The translations under genes and the position numbers were made by a program. From NCBI GenBank assembly GCA_016235455.1, contig JACRKZ010000012.1, positions 43,831 to 107,830 on the forward strand: 64,000 nucleotides of DNA, read 5' to 3'. Every line of letters starts with the position of its first letter. Position 1 is the stretch's first letter. Source of the DNA: Armatimonadota bacterium. GTDB taxonomy: Bacteria; Armatimonadota; UBA10988. Positions 26,655-37,100 of this stretch are shown here, piece by piece. Below the pieces are notes generated by a model that saw nothing but the letters and a program-made list of their open reading frames with translations, was not told the origin of the DNA and made no database searches.

Positions 26655-28799
26655 TTGGCTCTGGTCAACGCGACACGGAAGGTCGCCCCTGCGAGGTGGT
26701 TGCTCTCGCTCCTCGTGCTCGTGCTCTGTGCCACCACCCTCGCCGCCCAGCCCGCGCTCGGTGAGCGGCCGCGGCTGTGGGCCAGCGCCGAAGGCGGCCA
26801 GCGCGTGCGCCTGCTGTGGACCGCGCCCGCCGGCGTGTCGGGCTATCGCCTGCTGCGCGACGGCCAACCGCTGGCGCTGCTCGACGCGGGCGCCGTGGCC
26901 TATGTGGACGAGACCGCGCGGCCGGGCACGCGCTATCGCTACGAACTGCAGCCCCAGGGCGCCGGTACTCCCGTCGTCGCCACGCTGGTCATGGGTCCCG
27001 CCACCGAGGCCGCCGAGGCGCGCTCGGGCCAGTTCGATGCAGTGGTCTACGGCGCCACGCCGGGCGGGATCGCCGCGGCCGTGGCGTTGGGCCGGCGCGG
27101 CCGGCGAGTGGCGCTGGTGGAACCCACGGAAGCGCTCGGCGGCATGATCACCGGCGGGCTCGGCCGCACCGATTTCGGCTCGATCCACGCACTCGGCGGG
27201 CCGTTCCGGGAGTTCATGGAGGCGGTCAGCGCCTGGTACAGCCAGCACTATCCCGCCGACCACCCCAATCAGGCCGCCAAGCGCGACGGACTGTACTTCG
27301 AGCCAAGCGTGGCGAGAGCGATCTTCACCGGCTGGCTCTCGGCCCAACCCACGGTGACCGTGCTGCGCGAGTGCCACCTGGTGGGCATGGTCAGCGACGG
27401 CGGCCGGGCGCGCGCCGCGGTCATCGTCGACCGCCGCCGCGCCGTGCGCCGTGTGCTCACCGCGCCGGTGTTCATCGACGCCAGCTACGAGGGCGATCTG
27501 GCCGCGGCGGCCGGCGCGCGGTACCGCATCGGCCGTGAGCCCAAGACCGAGTTTGGCGAGCCCCATGCCGGCCGGCTGTGGTGGGATGTGTGGCAGCGCA
27601 AGGTGATGGAGGTGCCCGGCGAAGGCGACCGCGTCGTGCAGGCCTACAACTACCGCCTGTGCCTCACGCGCGACCCGGCCAACCGCCTCGACCCGCCGCG
27701 CCCGCTGCGTTTCGACCGCGAGCGCTACGTCGGGCTGCTGGCCGACATCGACAAGGGCCGGCTCAAGGCGCTGACCGACATCCTCTCCATTCTGCCACTG
27801 CCCGGCGACAAGTTCGACGCCAACAACCACCCGCAGGGCAACCCCTCCAGCGACCTGGTGCGCGGTGCCGACACCTGGCCCGAGGCCGACTGGGACACGC
27901 GCGTGACGCTGGTCGGCGCCCATCGCGACCACATCGTGGGCCTGCTGTGGTTCCTCCGCGGTGACCCCGCCGTGCCCGAGAAGCTGCGCGCCGACACGCT
28001 GACCTGGGGCCTGGCCGCCGACGAGTTCCCCGAGCAGGAGGGCTGGCCCAGCTGCCTGTACGTCCGCGAAGGCCGCCGCATCGTGGGCGAGACGATCTTC
28101 ACCCAGCACGACGCCATGTCAGCCCCAGGCCAGGACCGCCCCACGGCCAAGGCCGACGCCATCGCGGTGGGCGCCTACCCCATGGACAGCCACGCCACGG
28201 GCGGCCGCCACCCGGAGCATCCCGACTGGCTGGAGGGCTTCTTCTATCTGGCGCGCGGCGAGACACGGCCCTATGGCATCCCGTACGGCGTCATGCTGCC
28301 GCGCGGCGTGAGCGGCGTGGTGGTCTGCAGTGCGGTCAGTTCGACCCACGTCGGCTATGGCAGCCTGCGCATGGAGCCGGTGTTCATGTCGCTCGGCCTG
28401 GCCGCGGGCCTGGCCGCCGACCATGCGCTGACCGAACATCGATCCCCGGCCGACCTTGACCGCGAGCGCCTGCAACTCGACCTGCTGGGCCAGCGGCAGG
28501 TGCTGTGCGTGTTCGAGGACGTCAGCTTCGACACGCCGGGCTGGGTGGGATTCCAGATCCTGGGTTGTCGCGGCGCCTTTCCAGGCTACCTGGCCGAGCC
28601 AGACAAGCCGCTCACCGGCCGCGTCTGGCGCGAGTGGGTCAAGCTGGCGCTGGGCAAGACCGCCGATGTACCGGACGACGACCAGCCGCTGACGATCGAG
28701 GCGCTGAACGCCTCGCTGCGGGCGCTGGGCGGCGGGGAGAGCGCGGGTGTGTCGCGCGCGGCGGCGATGGCGGCGTTGGTGCCGGTGCTGAGGCGATAG
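26655..28799 (+). CDS. Secreted FAD-dependent oxidoreductase with N-terminal FnIII-like domain
   Basis: A protein of about 714 residues. A signal-like segment (WLLSLLVLVLCATTLAA) precedes a fibronectin type III-like domain (VRLLWTAPAGVSGYRLLRDG). The FAD-binding domain begins with DAVVYGATPGGIAAAVALGRRG, followed by ALVEPTEALGGMITGG; this is the FAD-dependent family common in Planctomycetota-type genomes, whose substrates are unknown. There is no in-frame ATG before the catalytic domain. TTG 26655 is proposed because it lies downstream of the tRNA and before the signal segment; TTG 26700 is another option. The reading frame is also open leftward through the antisense tRNA, which is not taken as coding. 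Confidence 0.8.
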   Translation: MALVNATRKVAPARWLLSLLVLVLCATTLAAQPALGERPRLWASAEGGQRVRLLWTAPAGVSGYRLLRDGQPLALLDAGAVAYVDETARPGTRYRYELQPQGAGTPVVATLVMGPATEAAEARSGQFDAVVYGATPGGIAAAVALGRRGRRVALVEPTEALGGMITGGLGRTDFGSIHALGGPFREFMEAVSAWYSQHYPADHPNQAAKRDGLYFEPSVARAIFTGWLSAQPTVTVLRECHLVGMVSDGGRARAAVIVDRRRAVRRVLTAPVFIDASYEGDLAAAAGARYRIGREPKTEFGEPHAGRLWWDVWQRKVMEVPGEGDRVVQAYNYRLCLTRDPANRLDPPRPLRFDRERYVGLLADIDKGRLKALTDILSILPLPGDKFDANNHPQGNPSSDLVRGADTWPEADWDTRVTLVGAHRDHIVGLLWFLRGDPAVPEKLRADTLTWGLAADEFPEQEGWPSCLYVREGRRIVGETIFTQHDAMSAPGQDRPTAKADAIAVGAYPMDSHATGGRHPEHPDWLEGFFYLARGETRPYGIPYGVMLPRGVSGVVVCSAVSSTHVGYGSLRMEPVFMSLGLAAGLAADHALTEHRSPADLDRERLQLDLLGQRQVLCVFEDVSFDTPGWVGFQILGCRGAFPGYLAEPDKPLTGRVWREWVKLALGKTADVPDDDQPLTIEALNASLRALGGGESAGVSRAAAMAALVPVLRR

Positions 28800-28845
28800 G
28801 GTCGGGCCTACGACCCGATGTCGTGCTGGGGCCAGCCAGCACCAA

Positions 28846-28970
28846 TGCCGGACCGCCACGATCCAGCGTGGCATCGGCCAGAGGCGCAGCCGGCGGCCGA
28901 CCCGATGGCGACGCCGTTGGGAACGTCGGGTCTGCGACCCGATGCCACGCAGGAGCGTGGCGGTCCGGAG
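28846..28970. repeat. 125-bp palindromic repeat, copy B
   Basis: Second copy of the element at 23109, in the 265-bp gap between the oxidoreductase and the gene at 29065. The core GGCATCGGCC and AGCCGGCGGCCGAC is shared with copy C, and the flanking hairpins are GCCACG...CGTGGC. The right end reads CCGGAG instead of CCGGCA, and the long-range arms are less perfect than in A and C. Just to its left (28800-28840) lies a piece resembling the internal hairpin of the repeat (GTCGGGCCTACGACCCGATG), possibly the remnant of another copy. Confidence 0.88.
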
Positions 28971-29064
28971 AGGGCGGTGCCTGCCGCAGGCGGTCACGCC
29001 AATCCCTCGCCCCACTGAAGGACTCCCCGCGTCCAAGGCGTAGGCCAGCGCGGGAGCCCTGCCG

Positions 29065-31311
29065 ATGCCCGCTGTCGCCCTACTCCTCTGCCTCGTCGCC
29101 GCGCCAACGCCACCACCCCATGTGGTGCTACTGCACTCGGCCTACGGCGACTACCGCCACCGTGGCGATTACGACGCCCTGCTGACCGGCCTCGGCTGGC
29201 CCACCGAGAAGGTGGAGAACACGCGCTTTGCCGATCTGGCGCCGCGGCTGGGCGAGTTCGACGTCGTGCTGGGCACCGCACTGTACAACCTCGGCAACCC
29301 CCAGGACCTGCTGGCCCGACGCGCCGAGGTGGTCGGCTGGATTGAGCGCGGCGGCGCGCTGCTGCTCACCGACACCAACTACAACGAACACCTGGCCTGT
29401 CTGGCCGGCCTGGGCGACGGCTACGCCGCCGAGGCGGTCCGCTGCGAGGTCGGCGGCCTGCCGGTGACACTGCCCGAGCCCGACCACTCGCTGCTCAACT
29501 GGCCCAACCGGGTCAAGGCCAGCGCCACCTGGTCGCACATGAAGCTCGGCCCCAAGTGGCGCGTGCTGGCCCGCTGCGCCGACGGCTCGCCGATCTTCGC
29601 CATCGCGCCGCTGGGCCGCGGGTTCATCCAACTCTCCAGCACCTGGCCGCTGAGCGCCTACCGCCTGACCAACGCCTGGGAGTACCTGCGGCTGCGCCGC
29701 GCCGGGGTCGACCGCTTCGCCGCGGACGGGCTCGACGGGTTTGGGCCAGGCAACAACCGCGCCAAGTTGCGACTGGACCTGGCCGGCACGTCGCCCGTGC
29801 CGGTCAGGTGGCATATCCAGCAGCCCGACGGCCAGCTGGTCACCGCCCAGGCGGTCGCCCGCGAGCCACACTCGGCCCTGGCGCTGACCGCCAAGCTGAG
29901 CCAGCGCGGCACGCATCGCACCTGGATCGAGGTCGGCACCGATCCGCTCTACACGTCCGCCGCGCGCGAGGTGCGTGTGCCGGACGCCGTCGAACCGCTC
30001 ATCGTCGCCCCGACCTACCGCGGCTACCTGCCACTGGGGCTGCCCAAGCAGAGCGTCCGGCTCAGTCTCACCGCCTACCCGTTCGGCGAGGCGCTGGAGG
30101 GCGCGCGAAGCACCATTGCGCTGCGCCAGGCCGGTCGCACCGTGGCCGAGACCAGCGCCACGCCGCCGATGCGCCAGGGCCAGCAGACCATCGTGACACT
30201 GCCGTATGGCAAGGCCGTCGACGGCCCCTGTGAACTGCTGGTGACCACCACGCGCGGCGGACACGAGCTGGCGCGGCGCTCGTTACCGTTGCGCGTGTTG
30301 GCCGACTCCAAGCCGCAGGTGCTGCTCGACGAGCATCAGGCCTTGCGCGTCGACGGCCAGCCGTTTTTCCCCATCGGCATGTACCACGTGCCCGACGAGG
30401 CGCTGGCCGAGGCACGCGCCATGGGCCTCAACTGCCATCAGGCCTGGGGCGGCCCGCTGGATGTCTCGCGCCGCTCGCTCGACGCCGGCCAGAAGGCGGG
30501 CATGAAGGTCATCCTGGAGATGTCTGGCTTCCTGCGCGGCAATTACCAGCCCGAGGCGCTACGGGCCGTGGTGCGCGAACTCAAGACGCATCCGGCGCTG
30601 CTGGCCTGGTACACGGTGGACGAACCGGCCGGTGAGCAGCACGCCTGGTGCCTCGACGCTTACCGCATCTGCCGCGAGGAAGACCCCAACCACCCGGTGT
30701 TCCTGGTCAGTTGCGACCCCAGCCAGTTCGCCAACTACACGGCGACGACGGACATCCTGGCCATTGACCCCTATCCCATCGATGGCGCGCCGGTGCGCAT
30801 GGTGGCCGACTGGTGCCGTACCGCCGTGGCCGCCGTGGCCGATCGGCAGCCCTACTGGCTCATCCCCCAGTTGCAGAACCTGACCGCCTACACCGACCCC
30901 ACCAAGGGCCGCGGACCCACACCAGCCGAAGAGTGGTGCATGGTGGCGCAAGGCCTGGTGCACGGCGCACGCGGAGTCGTCTACTACCCCTGGAACGACG
31001 GTGCCAACGGTCTGACCCATGAGCCGGCCTTGCAGAAGGAACTGCCGCTCATCAACCGCCTGCTGGCCCAGATCGGCCCCGACCTGGCCGTCGCCGAGCG
31101 CACGCTGCTGACCGATGCCGCCCAGCCCGATCTGCACGCGGCGACCTTCGCCGCGTCGCCGAGACTGCTGGTGGCGACAAACACGGGCCAGAAGCCGGTG
31201 ACGCTGACGCTGCCGGCGGGCCGCTGGTCGAGCCTGCGCGAGGCGCGGACGCTGCCTGGCACGGTGACGTTGGGCGCGCTGGAGGTGGTGGTGGCCCGGG
31301 CCGAGAAGTAG
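29065..31311 (+). CDS. Secreted glycoside hydrolase-like protein (clan GH-A type barrel)
   Basis: A 748-residue exported protein with a short signal peptide. Residues about 18-210 look like a glutamine-amidotransferase-like or ThuA-like domain (VVLLHSAYGDYRHRGDY, GEFDVVLGTALYNLGN). An Ig-like region follows, then a TIM-barrel part from about 415 (LRVDGQPFFPIGMYHVPDE) with LLAWYTVDEPAGEQ, where the Glu fits the acid/base position of clan GH-A barrels. A C-terminal beta-domain ends the chain. This order is common in putative glycosidases of Armatimonadota. The substrate cannot be inferred. A GGGAG ribosome binding site lies upstream of ATG 29065. Confidence 0.72.
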   Translation: MPAVALLLCLVAAPTPPPHVVLLHSAYGDYRHRGDYDALLTGLGWPTEKVENTRFADLAPRLGEFDVVLGTALYNLGNPQDLLARRAEVVGWIERGGALLLTDTNYNEHLACLAGLGDGYAAEAVRCEVGGLPVTLPEPDHSLLNWPNRVKASATWSHMKLGPKWRVLARCADGSPIFAIAPLGRGFIQLSSTWPLSAYRLTNAWEYLRLRRAGVDRFAADGLDGFGPGNNRAKLRLDLAGTSPVPVRWHIQQPDGQLVTAQAVAREPHSALALTAKLSQRGTHRTWIEVGTDPLYTSAAREVRVPDAVEPLIVAPTYRGYLPLGLPKQSVRLSLTAYPFGEALEGARSTIALRQAGRTVAETSATPPMRQGQQTIVTLPYGKAVDGPCELLVTTTRGGHELARRSLPLRVLADSKPQVLLDEHQALRVDGQPFFPIGMYHVPDEALAEARAMGLNCHQAWGGPLDVSRRSLDAGQKAGMKVILEMSGFLRGNYQPEALRAVVRELKTHPALLAWYTVDEPAGEQHAWCLDAYRICREEDPNHPVFLVSCDPSQFANYTATTDILAIDPYPIDGAPVRMVADWCRTAVAAVADRQPYWLIPQLQNLTAYTDPTKGRGPTPAEEWCMVAQGLVHGARGVVYYPWNDGANGLTHEPALQKELPLINRLLAQIGPDLAVAERTLLTDAAQPDLHAATFAASPRLLVATNTGQKPVTLTLPAGRWSSLREARTLPGTVTLGALEVVVARAEK

Positions 31312-31334
31312 TGGTCTGGACAGGAACCCAGCCC

Positions 31335-31895
31335 ATGCCGCGCCTCTACCACGTCCCGCTCGGCCTGCTTCTCGCCTGCCTCCTGGCCGGGTGCTATGGC
31401 GCGCTGCACGACCAGCTCTCGTGGACGCTGAGCCCCGAGTACTTCCTCGACAACAAGTTCATCCAGTTCGCCATCCCCGCGCACCTGCACAACCGGCTCG
31501 GCGCGGCCTGGGTCGGATGGCTGGCCACGTGGTGGATGGGGCTCTTCGTCGGCGTGTTCCTGGTGCCCGCGGCGCTGGTCTTGCCGGGTCGGCAGCATTC
31601 CTTCCGGCGGGCGACTGGCGCGTTGCTGACCGCGTTGGGTACGGCGCTGCTGGTCGGCGGGGTGGCGCTGGCCGCGTCGTTCGTGGTCATCGGGCCGGAG
31701 ATCGCCGGGGCCAGGAGCTTTCCCGCGGGCGTCGTGGACAAGGTGGCCTATGCGCGTGTGGGCATGATGCACAACGCGAGCTACATGGGTGGATTCCTGG
31801 GCATCTTCGCGGGGCTGGTCTACCTGCTGCTCGGCGCGCTCACTCACAGTCGCGCCGCATCCCAGCGGTACTGCGCCACGTCGGGGTCCTTGTAG
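31335..31895 (+). CDS. Small integral membrane protein
   Basis: A 186-residue protein with four hydrophobic segments. The first is signal- or lipobox-like (LLLACLLAGC with Cys at residue 20). It is followed by LHDQLSWTLSPEYFLDNKFIQFAIP, a block I have seen in uncharacterised membrane proteins of Planctomycetota-like and other bacteria. Later segments are WWMGLFVGVFLVPAALVL, GTALLVGGVALAASFVVIG and GFLGIFAGLVYLLLGA. Function is unknown. Its 3' end overlaps the convergent gene at 31844 by 52 bp. It follows the glycosidase-like gene by 23 bp. Confidence 0.75.
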   Translation: MPRLYHVPLGLLLACLLAGCYGALHDQLSWTLSPEYFLDNKFIQFAIPAHLHNRLGAAWVGWLATWWMGLFVGVFLVPAALVLPGRQHSFRRATGALLTALGTALLVGGVALAASFVVIGPEIAGARSFPAGVVDKVAYARVGMMHNASYMGGFLGIFAGLVYLLLGALTHSRAASQRYCATSGSL

Positions 31896-34042
31896 TCGTT
31901 ACGGCTGCCCTGCATGGTCTTGCCATCCTCGGACAGCGTGAACTTGGCCCCGCCCCACAGGGCGCCATCGCGCTCCTTCCACTTGAGCCGCAACACACGA
32001 CCGTCGACGGTACCCTCCAGCGTGCCGGCCGTGCCGCCGTAGCTGCCAGTGACGCGGTTGCCCTCCTGGACCAGGACGATCTCGCCCCAGTCACCCCAAG
32101 TGGTCTTCCAGGTGCCGGCGAAGGTCGGCGCGGTCGTTGGCGGGTTGGTCACCCGAGCCGCGCCGGCCGCCGCGGTCGACGGTCGACCATCATCGGCCAC
32201 ACGCTCGTAGGTCCAGGTGACCAGCCCCCAGGTTTTGGTGCCCGGGTCATGGCCGACGCTGACCTGGATCCACGGCGCATAGCCGGGCCGGAAGGTGAGC
32301 TTGAGGACGCCGAGGTGCGGTGAGCCCCCGGATGCGGGCAGCCGGAAGTTGCCCTGGCTGCCGGCGCCATTCAGGCTGCCTGCGGGCACCGGGTCGGACC
32401 GGTTGCTGACGTCACCAAGGTTGTACCAGCCGCCAACCGATGCGCCGGGCACCGCCGAGGCCGACATGCGCAGCGACACCAAGTCGCCGTCGCGCAGCAC
32501 CGTCGGCGGCTCGTCCCAGGTCAGCGTGTTGGTGGCCGGCTTGCCATCGGCGCCGGTGCCGGTGTAGACCAGCGACGTGGGCGTGGCGGTGGTCGACGGG
32601 TCGCCGAAGCCGGTCATGACCGGTTTGCCACGCAGCCACATGAACTTTGCCCCTGCCGCCCCGCTGGTTGGCGTGGCATCGCGGTTGACGTCCACCGTCG
32701 CTTCGGCGAAGCAGGCCTTGCCGCGCGGGTCGCCGGCCAGGCAAACCTCCAGTTTGAGCGTCACCGCGCCGGGCTCGCCGGGCGCCTTGAGCCCGAAGGC
32801 CTCGAGCGGGACGGTGTGGATGCCGTCGCTGAGACCTGGCTCGGCATCGTTCTCGGGCAAGCGCTTGTCGGCGGCGCCAAAGCCGGGCGTGGTGGTCAAG
32901 TGGAGCCTCGCGCGCGCCTTGAACGGTCGGGCGGCATCGTAGCCGATGCGGCTCACGTTGCGAATGAGAACGCTGACCTCGCCGCTGTACACCTCACCCG
33001 GCAAGACGCGAGGCTTGGCTCGGATCACGGCGCGCGCTGCCTCCGGCAGGTCTCTGCCCTTGAGCGCAGCCACGGTCCAGGCCGCGGCTGCCTGCGTGCC
33101 ACCGTCGTTCCTGAGGCGATCTTCCAGCCGGCGCCACTGAGCGGCGGTATCGAGGATGGCCAACTCGCGGGCCTTGTCGAAGAGGGTCCGGCCGTCGGGC
33201 GCGATGACCCGGCCTTGCAGCGTGCCGCCGTAGTCCTTGGCGATCTCGTAGTGCAGGACATCGAAGGCGTCGGTGGCGTAGTGCAGCGCCTTCTCATATT
33301 CGGGGAAGTTCATGCGGTCGCCGAACAGGTCGTCCGAGTGGAACCGGAAGCCCTCGCCAACGGCCTGGATCATCAGCTTGCGGAAGGCCCGGATCTCCGC
33401 GATTTCGCCGACCAGCATGAAGCGCTGGAGCGTGTCCAGCTTGCCGTCGTTGACCAACTCGCGGGGCACCTGCTTCATGGTTGTGCCCTCGTTGTTGACC
33501 AGGCTGCTCCAGTAGAACTGGCCGCTCTTGACGCCGGCCGGCCGGTTGTTCCAGTCTACCGGCGCGTAGGGCAGCCCCTTGACCAGAGCGGTCTCCACGT
33601 AGTTCGAGTGGCAATAGAAGTCCTGAAGCGTATGCAGCCCTTCGCCGAGCGCATACAGCGCCCGACTGGCAGCGCTCCTGCTGTCCGCCAGGTCGGGCGA
33701 CATGGGCGCGTCGCCGCCCAACAGCAGGCCGGTGTCGAGGCGGTCCTGAATGTAGGTCCAGGCCTCGGGGATCTTGTTGTCATCGCAGTGATGGTGCGGC
33801 GAGGCCGTGAACTTGCGGCTGAGCACCGAGTCCTGGCTATCGGCGCCGACGCGCACCGCGTCGACGGCGTCGGGCATGAAGCCCAAGGGCATCAGGGCGT
33901 CCTGCAGCATTGCCAGATGAGCGGCGCCGCCCCACCACTCAAAGCTGTTGAAGCCCCAAGCGCGGTGCCCGAAGCAGAGGACCACGCACAGCCCGAACAG
34001 AACGACCCGACCGCTGGTCCGCGGCACCAGTGTGCGTTCCAT
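31844..34042 (-). CDS. Secreted HET-C/zinc phospholipase C-like protein
   Basis: A 732-residue exported protein. After a signal peptide (VVLFGLCVVLCFGHRAWG) comes an all-helical His-rich domain. It contains SPHHHCDDN, a later ALGEGLHTLQDFYCHSNYVE and many Asp/His residues. This pattern matches HET-C and S1-P1/phospholipase C-like zinc proteins (LGRALHTxQDFYxHSNWVE). An Ig-like middle (about 360-500) follows, then a beta-rich part. The C-terminal lipocalin-like segment (GTWKTTWGDWGEIVLVQEGN through GKTMQGSRNDY) is found at the end of many exported bacterial proteins. Metal-dependent lipid or nucleic acid hydrolysis is possible. ATG 34042 is chosen because it directly precedes the signal peptide. 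Confidence 0.75.
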   Translation of the reverse strand: MERTLVPRTSGRVVLFGLCVVLCFGHRAWGFNSFEWWGGAAHLAMLQDALMPLGFMPDAVDAVRVGADSQDSVLSRKFTASPHHHCDDNKIPEAWTYIQDRLDTGLLLGGDAPMSPDLADSRSAASRALYALGEGLHTLQDFYCHSNYVETALVKGLPYAPVDWNNRPAGVKSGQFYWSSLVNNEGTTMKQVPRELVNDGKLDTLQRFMLVGEIAEIRAFRKLMIQAVGEGFRFHSDDLFGDRMNFPEYEKALHYATDAFDVLHYEIAKDYGGTLQGRVIAPDGRTLFDKARELAILDTAAQWRRLEDRLRNDGGTQAAAAWTVAALKGRDLPEAARAVIRAKPRVLPGEVYSGEVSVLIRNVSRIGYDAARPFKARARLHLTTTPGFGAADKRLPENDAEPGLSDGIHTVPLEAFGLKAPGEPGAVTLKLEVCLAGDPRGKACFAEATVDVNRDATPTSGAAGAKFMWLRGKPVMTGFGDPSTTATPTSLVYTGTGADGKPATNTLTWDEPPTVLRDGDLVSLRMSASAVPGASVGGWYNLGDVSNRSDPVPAGSLNGAGSQGNFRLPASGGSPHLGVLKLTFRPGYAPWIQVSVGHDPGTKTWGLVTWTYERVADDGRPSTAAAGAARVTNPPTTAPTFAGTWKTTWGDWGEIVLVQEGNRVTGSYGGTAGTLEGTVDGRVLRLKWKERDGALWGGAKFTLSEDGKTMQGSRNDYKDPDVAQYRWDAARL

Positions 34043-34169
34043 GGCGCAAGCCTCCCAGATGGGGATTGGTAGGCCGACGGCGCTGGACGAGCCGCCCAAG
34101 GCTAGACACTATGCTAGCGTGCGCCGGGGAGATCCGCACCGCCCAGATCCGGAGCGCGCGCGCGACCCG

Positions 34170-37100
34170 TCAGGCCGCCGTCACGCGGTGCGAGTAGGCG
34201 CGTGACACGCCCGGCTCGGCCATGGTGATGCCATACAGCGTGTTGGCCGCGCGCGTCGTCTCGGGATTGTGGGTGATGACGATGAACTGGCTGCTCTGAG
34301 CGAACTCGTCCAGCAACTCGCGGTACTTGCGCAGGTTGGCCTCGTCCAGCGGCGCGTCGAGCTCGTCCAGCAGGCAGAACGGCGTCGGCTTGACCCGGAA
34401 CATGCTCATCAGCAGCGTGATGGTGGTCATGGCGCGCTCGCCGCCGGACAGCAGAGTCAAGTTCTGGGTGCGCTTGCCCGGCATCTGCACCATCACCTCA
34501 ATGCCGCTCTCGAGGAAGTTGTCGGGGTCACACCAGGCCAGCGCGCCCGTGCCTTCGGTGCCGAAGACGCGCTTGAACAGCGTGTCGAACTCACGATTGA
34601 CCGCTTCGAAGGCCTGCGCCAGGCGCTCGCGGCTGACCACATCGATCTCGGCCATGACCAGCAGCAGGTCGTCGCGCGCACGCTGCAAGTCGGCCTTCTC
34701 GCGCTCGTAGAAGACGATGCGCTCGGTGACGCGGTCGTACTCCTCGATGGCGCCGACGTTCACGTCGCCCAGTTCACCGATGGCCTCGCGCAAGGCCTGC
34801 AGCTCGCCCGCGGCCTCGGCGCGATTGGCGATGGGTTCGGCCCGCTCGGCGGCCTGGGCCATGGTCAGGCCGGGATGGTCCTCGGCCAGCGCCTGCTCCA
34901 GATGGGCCAGTTCGGCCACGGCCTGGGCCTCGCGCAACTCCGCGCGGTGGCGGGCCTCCAGCGCCGCCTGCTGGGCGCCGCGGGCCGCACGCAACTCGGT
35001 GGTACCGGTCTCCAGGCGGCCGGCCAGCTCCTGGTGTTGGCCGCGCAAGCCGTCCACCACCGCCGACGCGGCACGCACGGTGGCCAGCAGATCGTCATGG
35101 CGGGTCTGGGCCGCCTCGAGCTCGCCGCGCAGCCGGGCAATGCTCGCCTGCCAGGAATCGCGTTCGGCCACGGCGCGTTCGGCCTCGCGCACAGCGCGTT
35201 CGCGGGCGACCGCGCGGCGTTGGGCCGATTCCCCGAGCGCCTGCAAGCGGCTTTCGACGCGCGCGGTCGATACGCGCTCGGCGGCCAGCGCCTGGTCGGC
35301 CAACTCGCGCGTAACGCGCGCGGCCTGGTACTGTGCGTCGTGCTCGGCCAGCCCTGCCACGAGCGCCTCGCGGCCCGTCGACGCGGTGGCGTGGGCCTGC
35401 TCGGCTTGGGCCATGCGCTCCTGCGCCCGTTCGGCGTCGGCGCGGAGCTGCGTTTCGCTCTCGCCGAGGCGGCCAGCCTCGCTCTCGGCGCGGGCCAACG
35501 CCGCGCGGGCCTGCAGCCGGGCGCGCTCGGCTTCAGACAGCGCCTTCTGCGCGGCATAGACGGCGTGGCCAGCCTCGCGCTGCGCGGTCTGGGCAGCCTC
35601 GTGCTCGGCGGCGGACGTGGCTTGCTCGGCGGTCAACCCGGTCTGCTCGGCCTCACGGCGCTGGACTTCGTCCTCCAGCCGCTCCAGCTCGCGCTTGCGG
35701 CTGAGCAGCGTCGGTCCGCGCTCCTCGCGGCTGCCGCCGGTGATGGCGCCGCTGGGGCGGATGAGGTCGCCGTCGCGCGTGGCGATGACCAGGCGGTCGA
35801 AGCCAGCGCGGCGCACGCCGAGCCCCGCCTCCAGATCCTCGACCACAACGATGTTCCACAGCAGGTGGCGGCGTACCGTCTCGAAATAGGCATCGCAGGT
35901 GACCAGGTCCAGCGCATGGCCAACCACGCCGGGCAGGCGCCGCAGCCGGCTCAGGTCGCCGGGCTCGCCGGGCCGCTCCAGCAGGTCCATGGGCAGGAAC
36001 GTGGCGCGGCCGCCTCGCTCGGCCTTGAGCAGGTCGATGGCGGCGCGGGCATCCTCGCCGCCCGCGCAGATGAGGTCCTGCAGCCGCGGTCCCAACGCCG
36101 CTTCCAGCGCGGCATCGCAGCCGTCGGCCACGTCCAGCACGTCGGCCACGGGGTCGAAATCAGTCTTCAGCCGGCCGCGGTCGCGCGCCTGGAGCACGGC
36201 CTTCACGCCGGCAAACAGGCCCTGATAGCTCTGGGCCGCGGCCACCAGCGCCGACAACCGGCCGCGCGCTTCGCCCAGCACCTCCTGCTGCGCGGCGGCG
36301 CGCTTACGCAGTTCGGCCAGGCGGGCCTCGCTGGCCGTGACCTGCGCGGCGCACTGCGCGCGCGACTCGTTGGCGGCGGCCTGGGCCTGTTCCGCCGCGG
36401 CCACGGCGGCCTCGGCGGCTTCCACCTTGATCTGCTCGGTGGCTTGCCGTTCGGCGGCCGATTGGCCGCGACTGGCCAGATCCTCCAGCCGGCGCGTGGC
36501 GCTGGCCAGGGCTTCGGCGGCACTGTCGCGCTGGGCGCGCGCGGTGGCCAGTTGCCGGTCGAGCTGAGCCAGCTCGGCACGCAGCGCCGACGCCTGGCCC
36601 TGCACCGCGTCCTCGGCCTGCTTGGCGGCGATGGACGCTTCGCGTCGCTGCTCCAACGCCGTCTTCAGGGCAGCCAGCTCGCCCAGCAAGCGCTCGGCCT
36701 CGGCGGCGTCGGCGCTGTCGCGTTCGGCCTCATCGGCCAGCAGGTCGGCGCGGCGGCGCTCGGCCTCGTCGGCCTCGGCCAGGCGCTGGCTCAGGTTGTG
36801 CTCCTGCTCGGCGCGCAGGCGAGTGTCGGCCTCGTGCCGTTCAGCGGCGAGTTGCGCCTCGTGCAGTGCTCCCCGCGCGGTGCCAAGCTGCTCGTCGAGC
36901 GCCAGCAGCTCAAGCCGCCAGCCCTGCTCGCCGGCTTCGAGTTCGGCCAGCCCGGCCTGTGCCGCGGTGACCGCGTCGTCCAGCCCGGCCATCTCCTCGC
37001 GCAGCCGCTCCAGGCGCTTGCCGCTCAGCGCGTGGTCCTTGACCTGCAGGCTGAGCTTGAGGCCTTCGAACCGCGCCCGCAACTCCAGGAAGCGCTGAGC

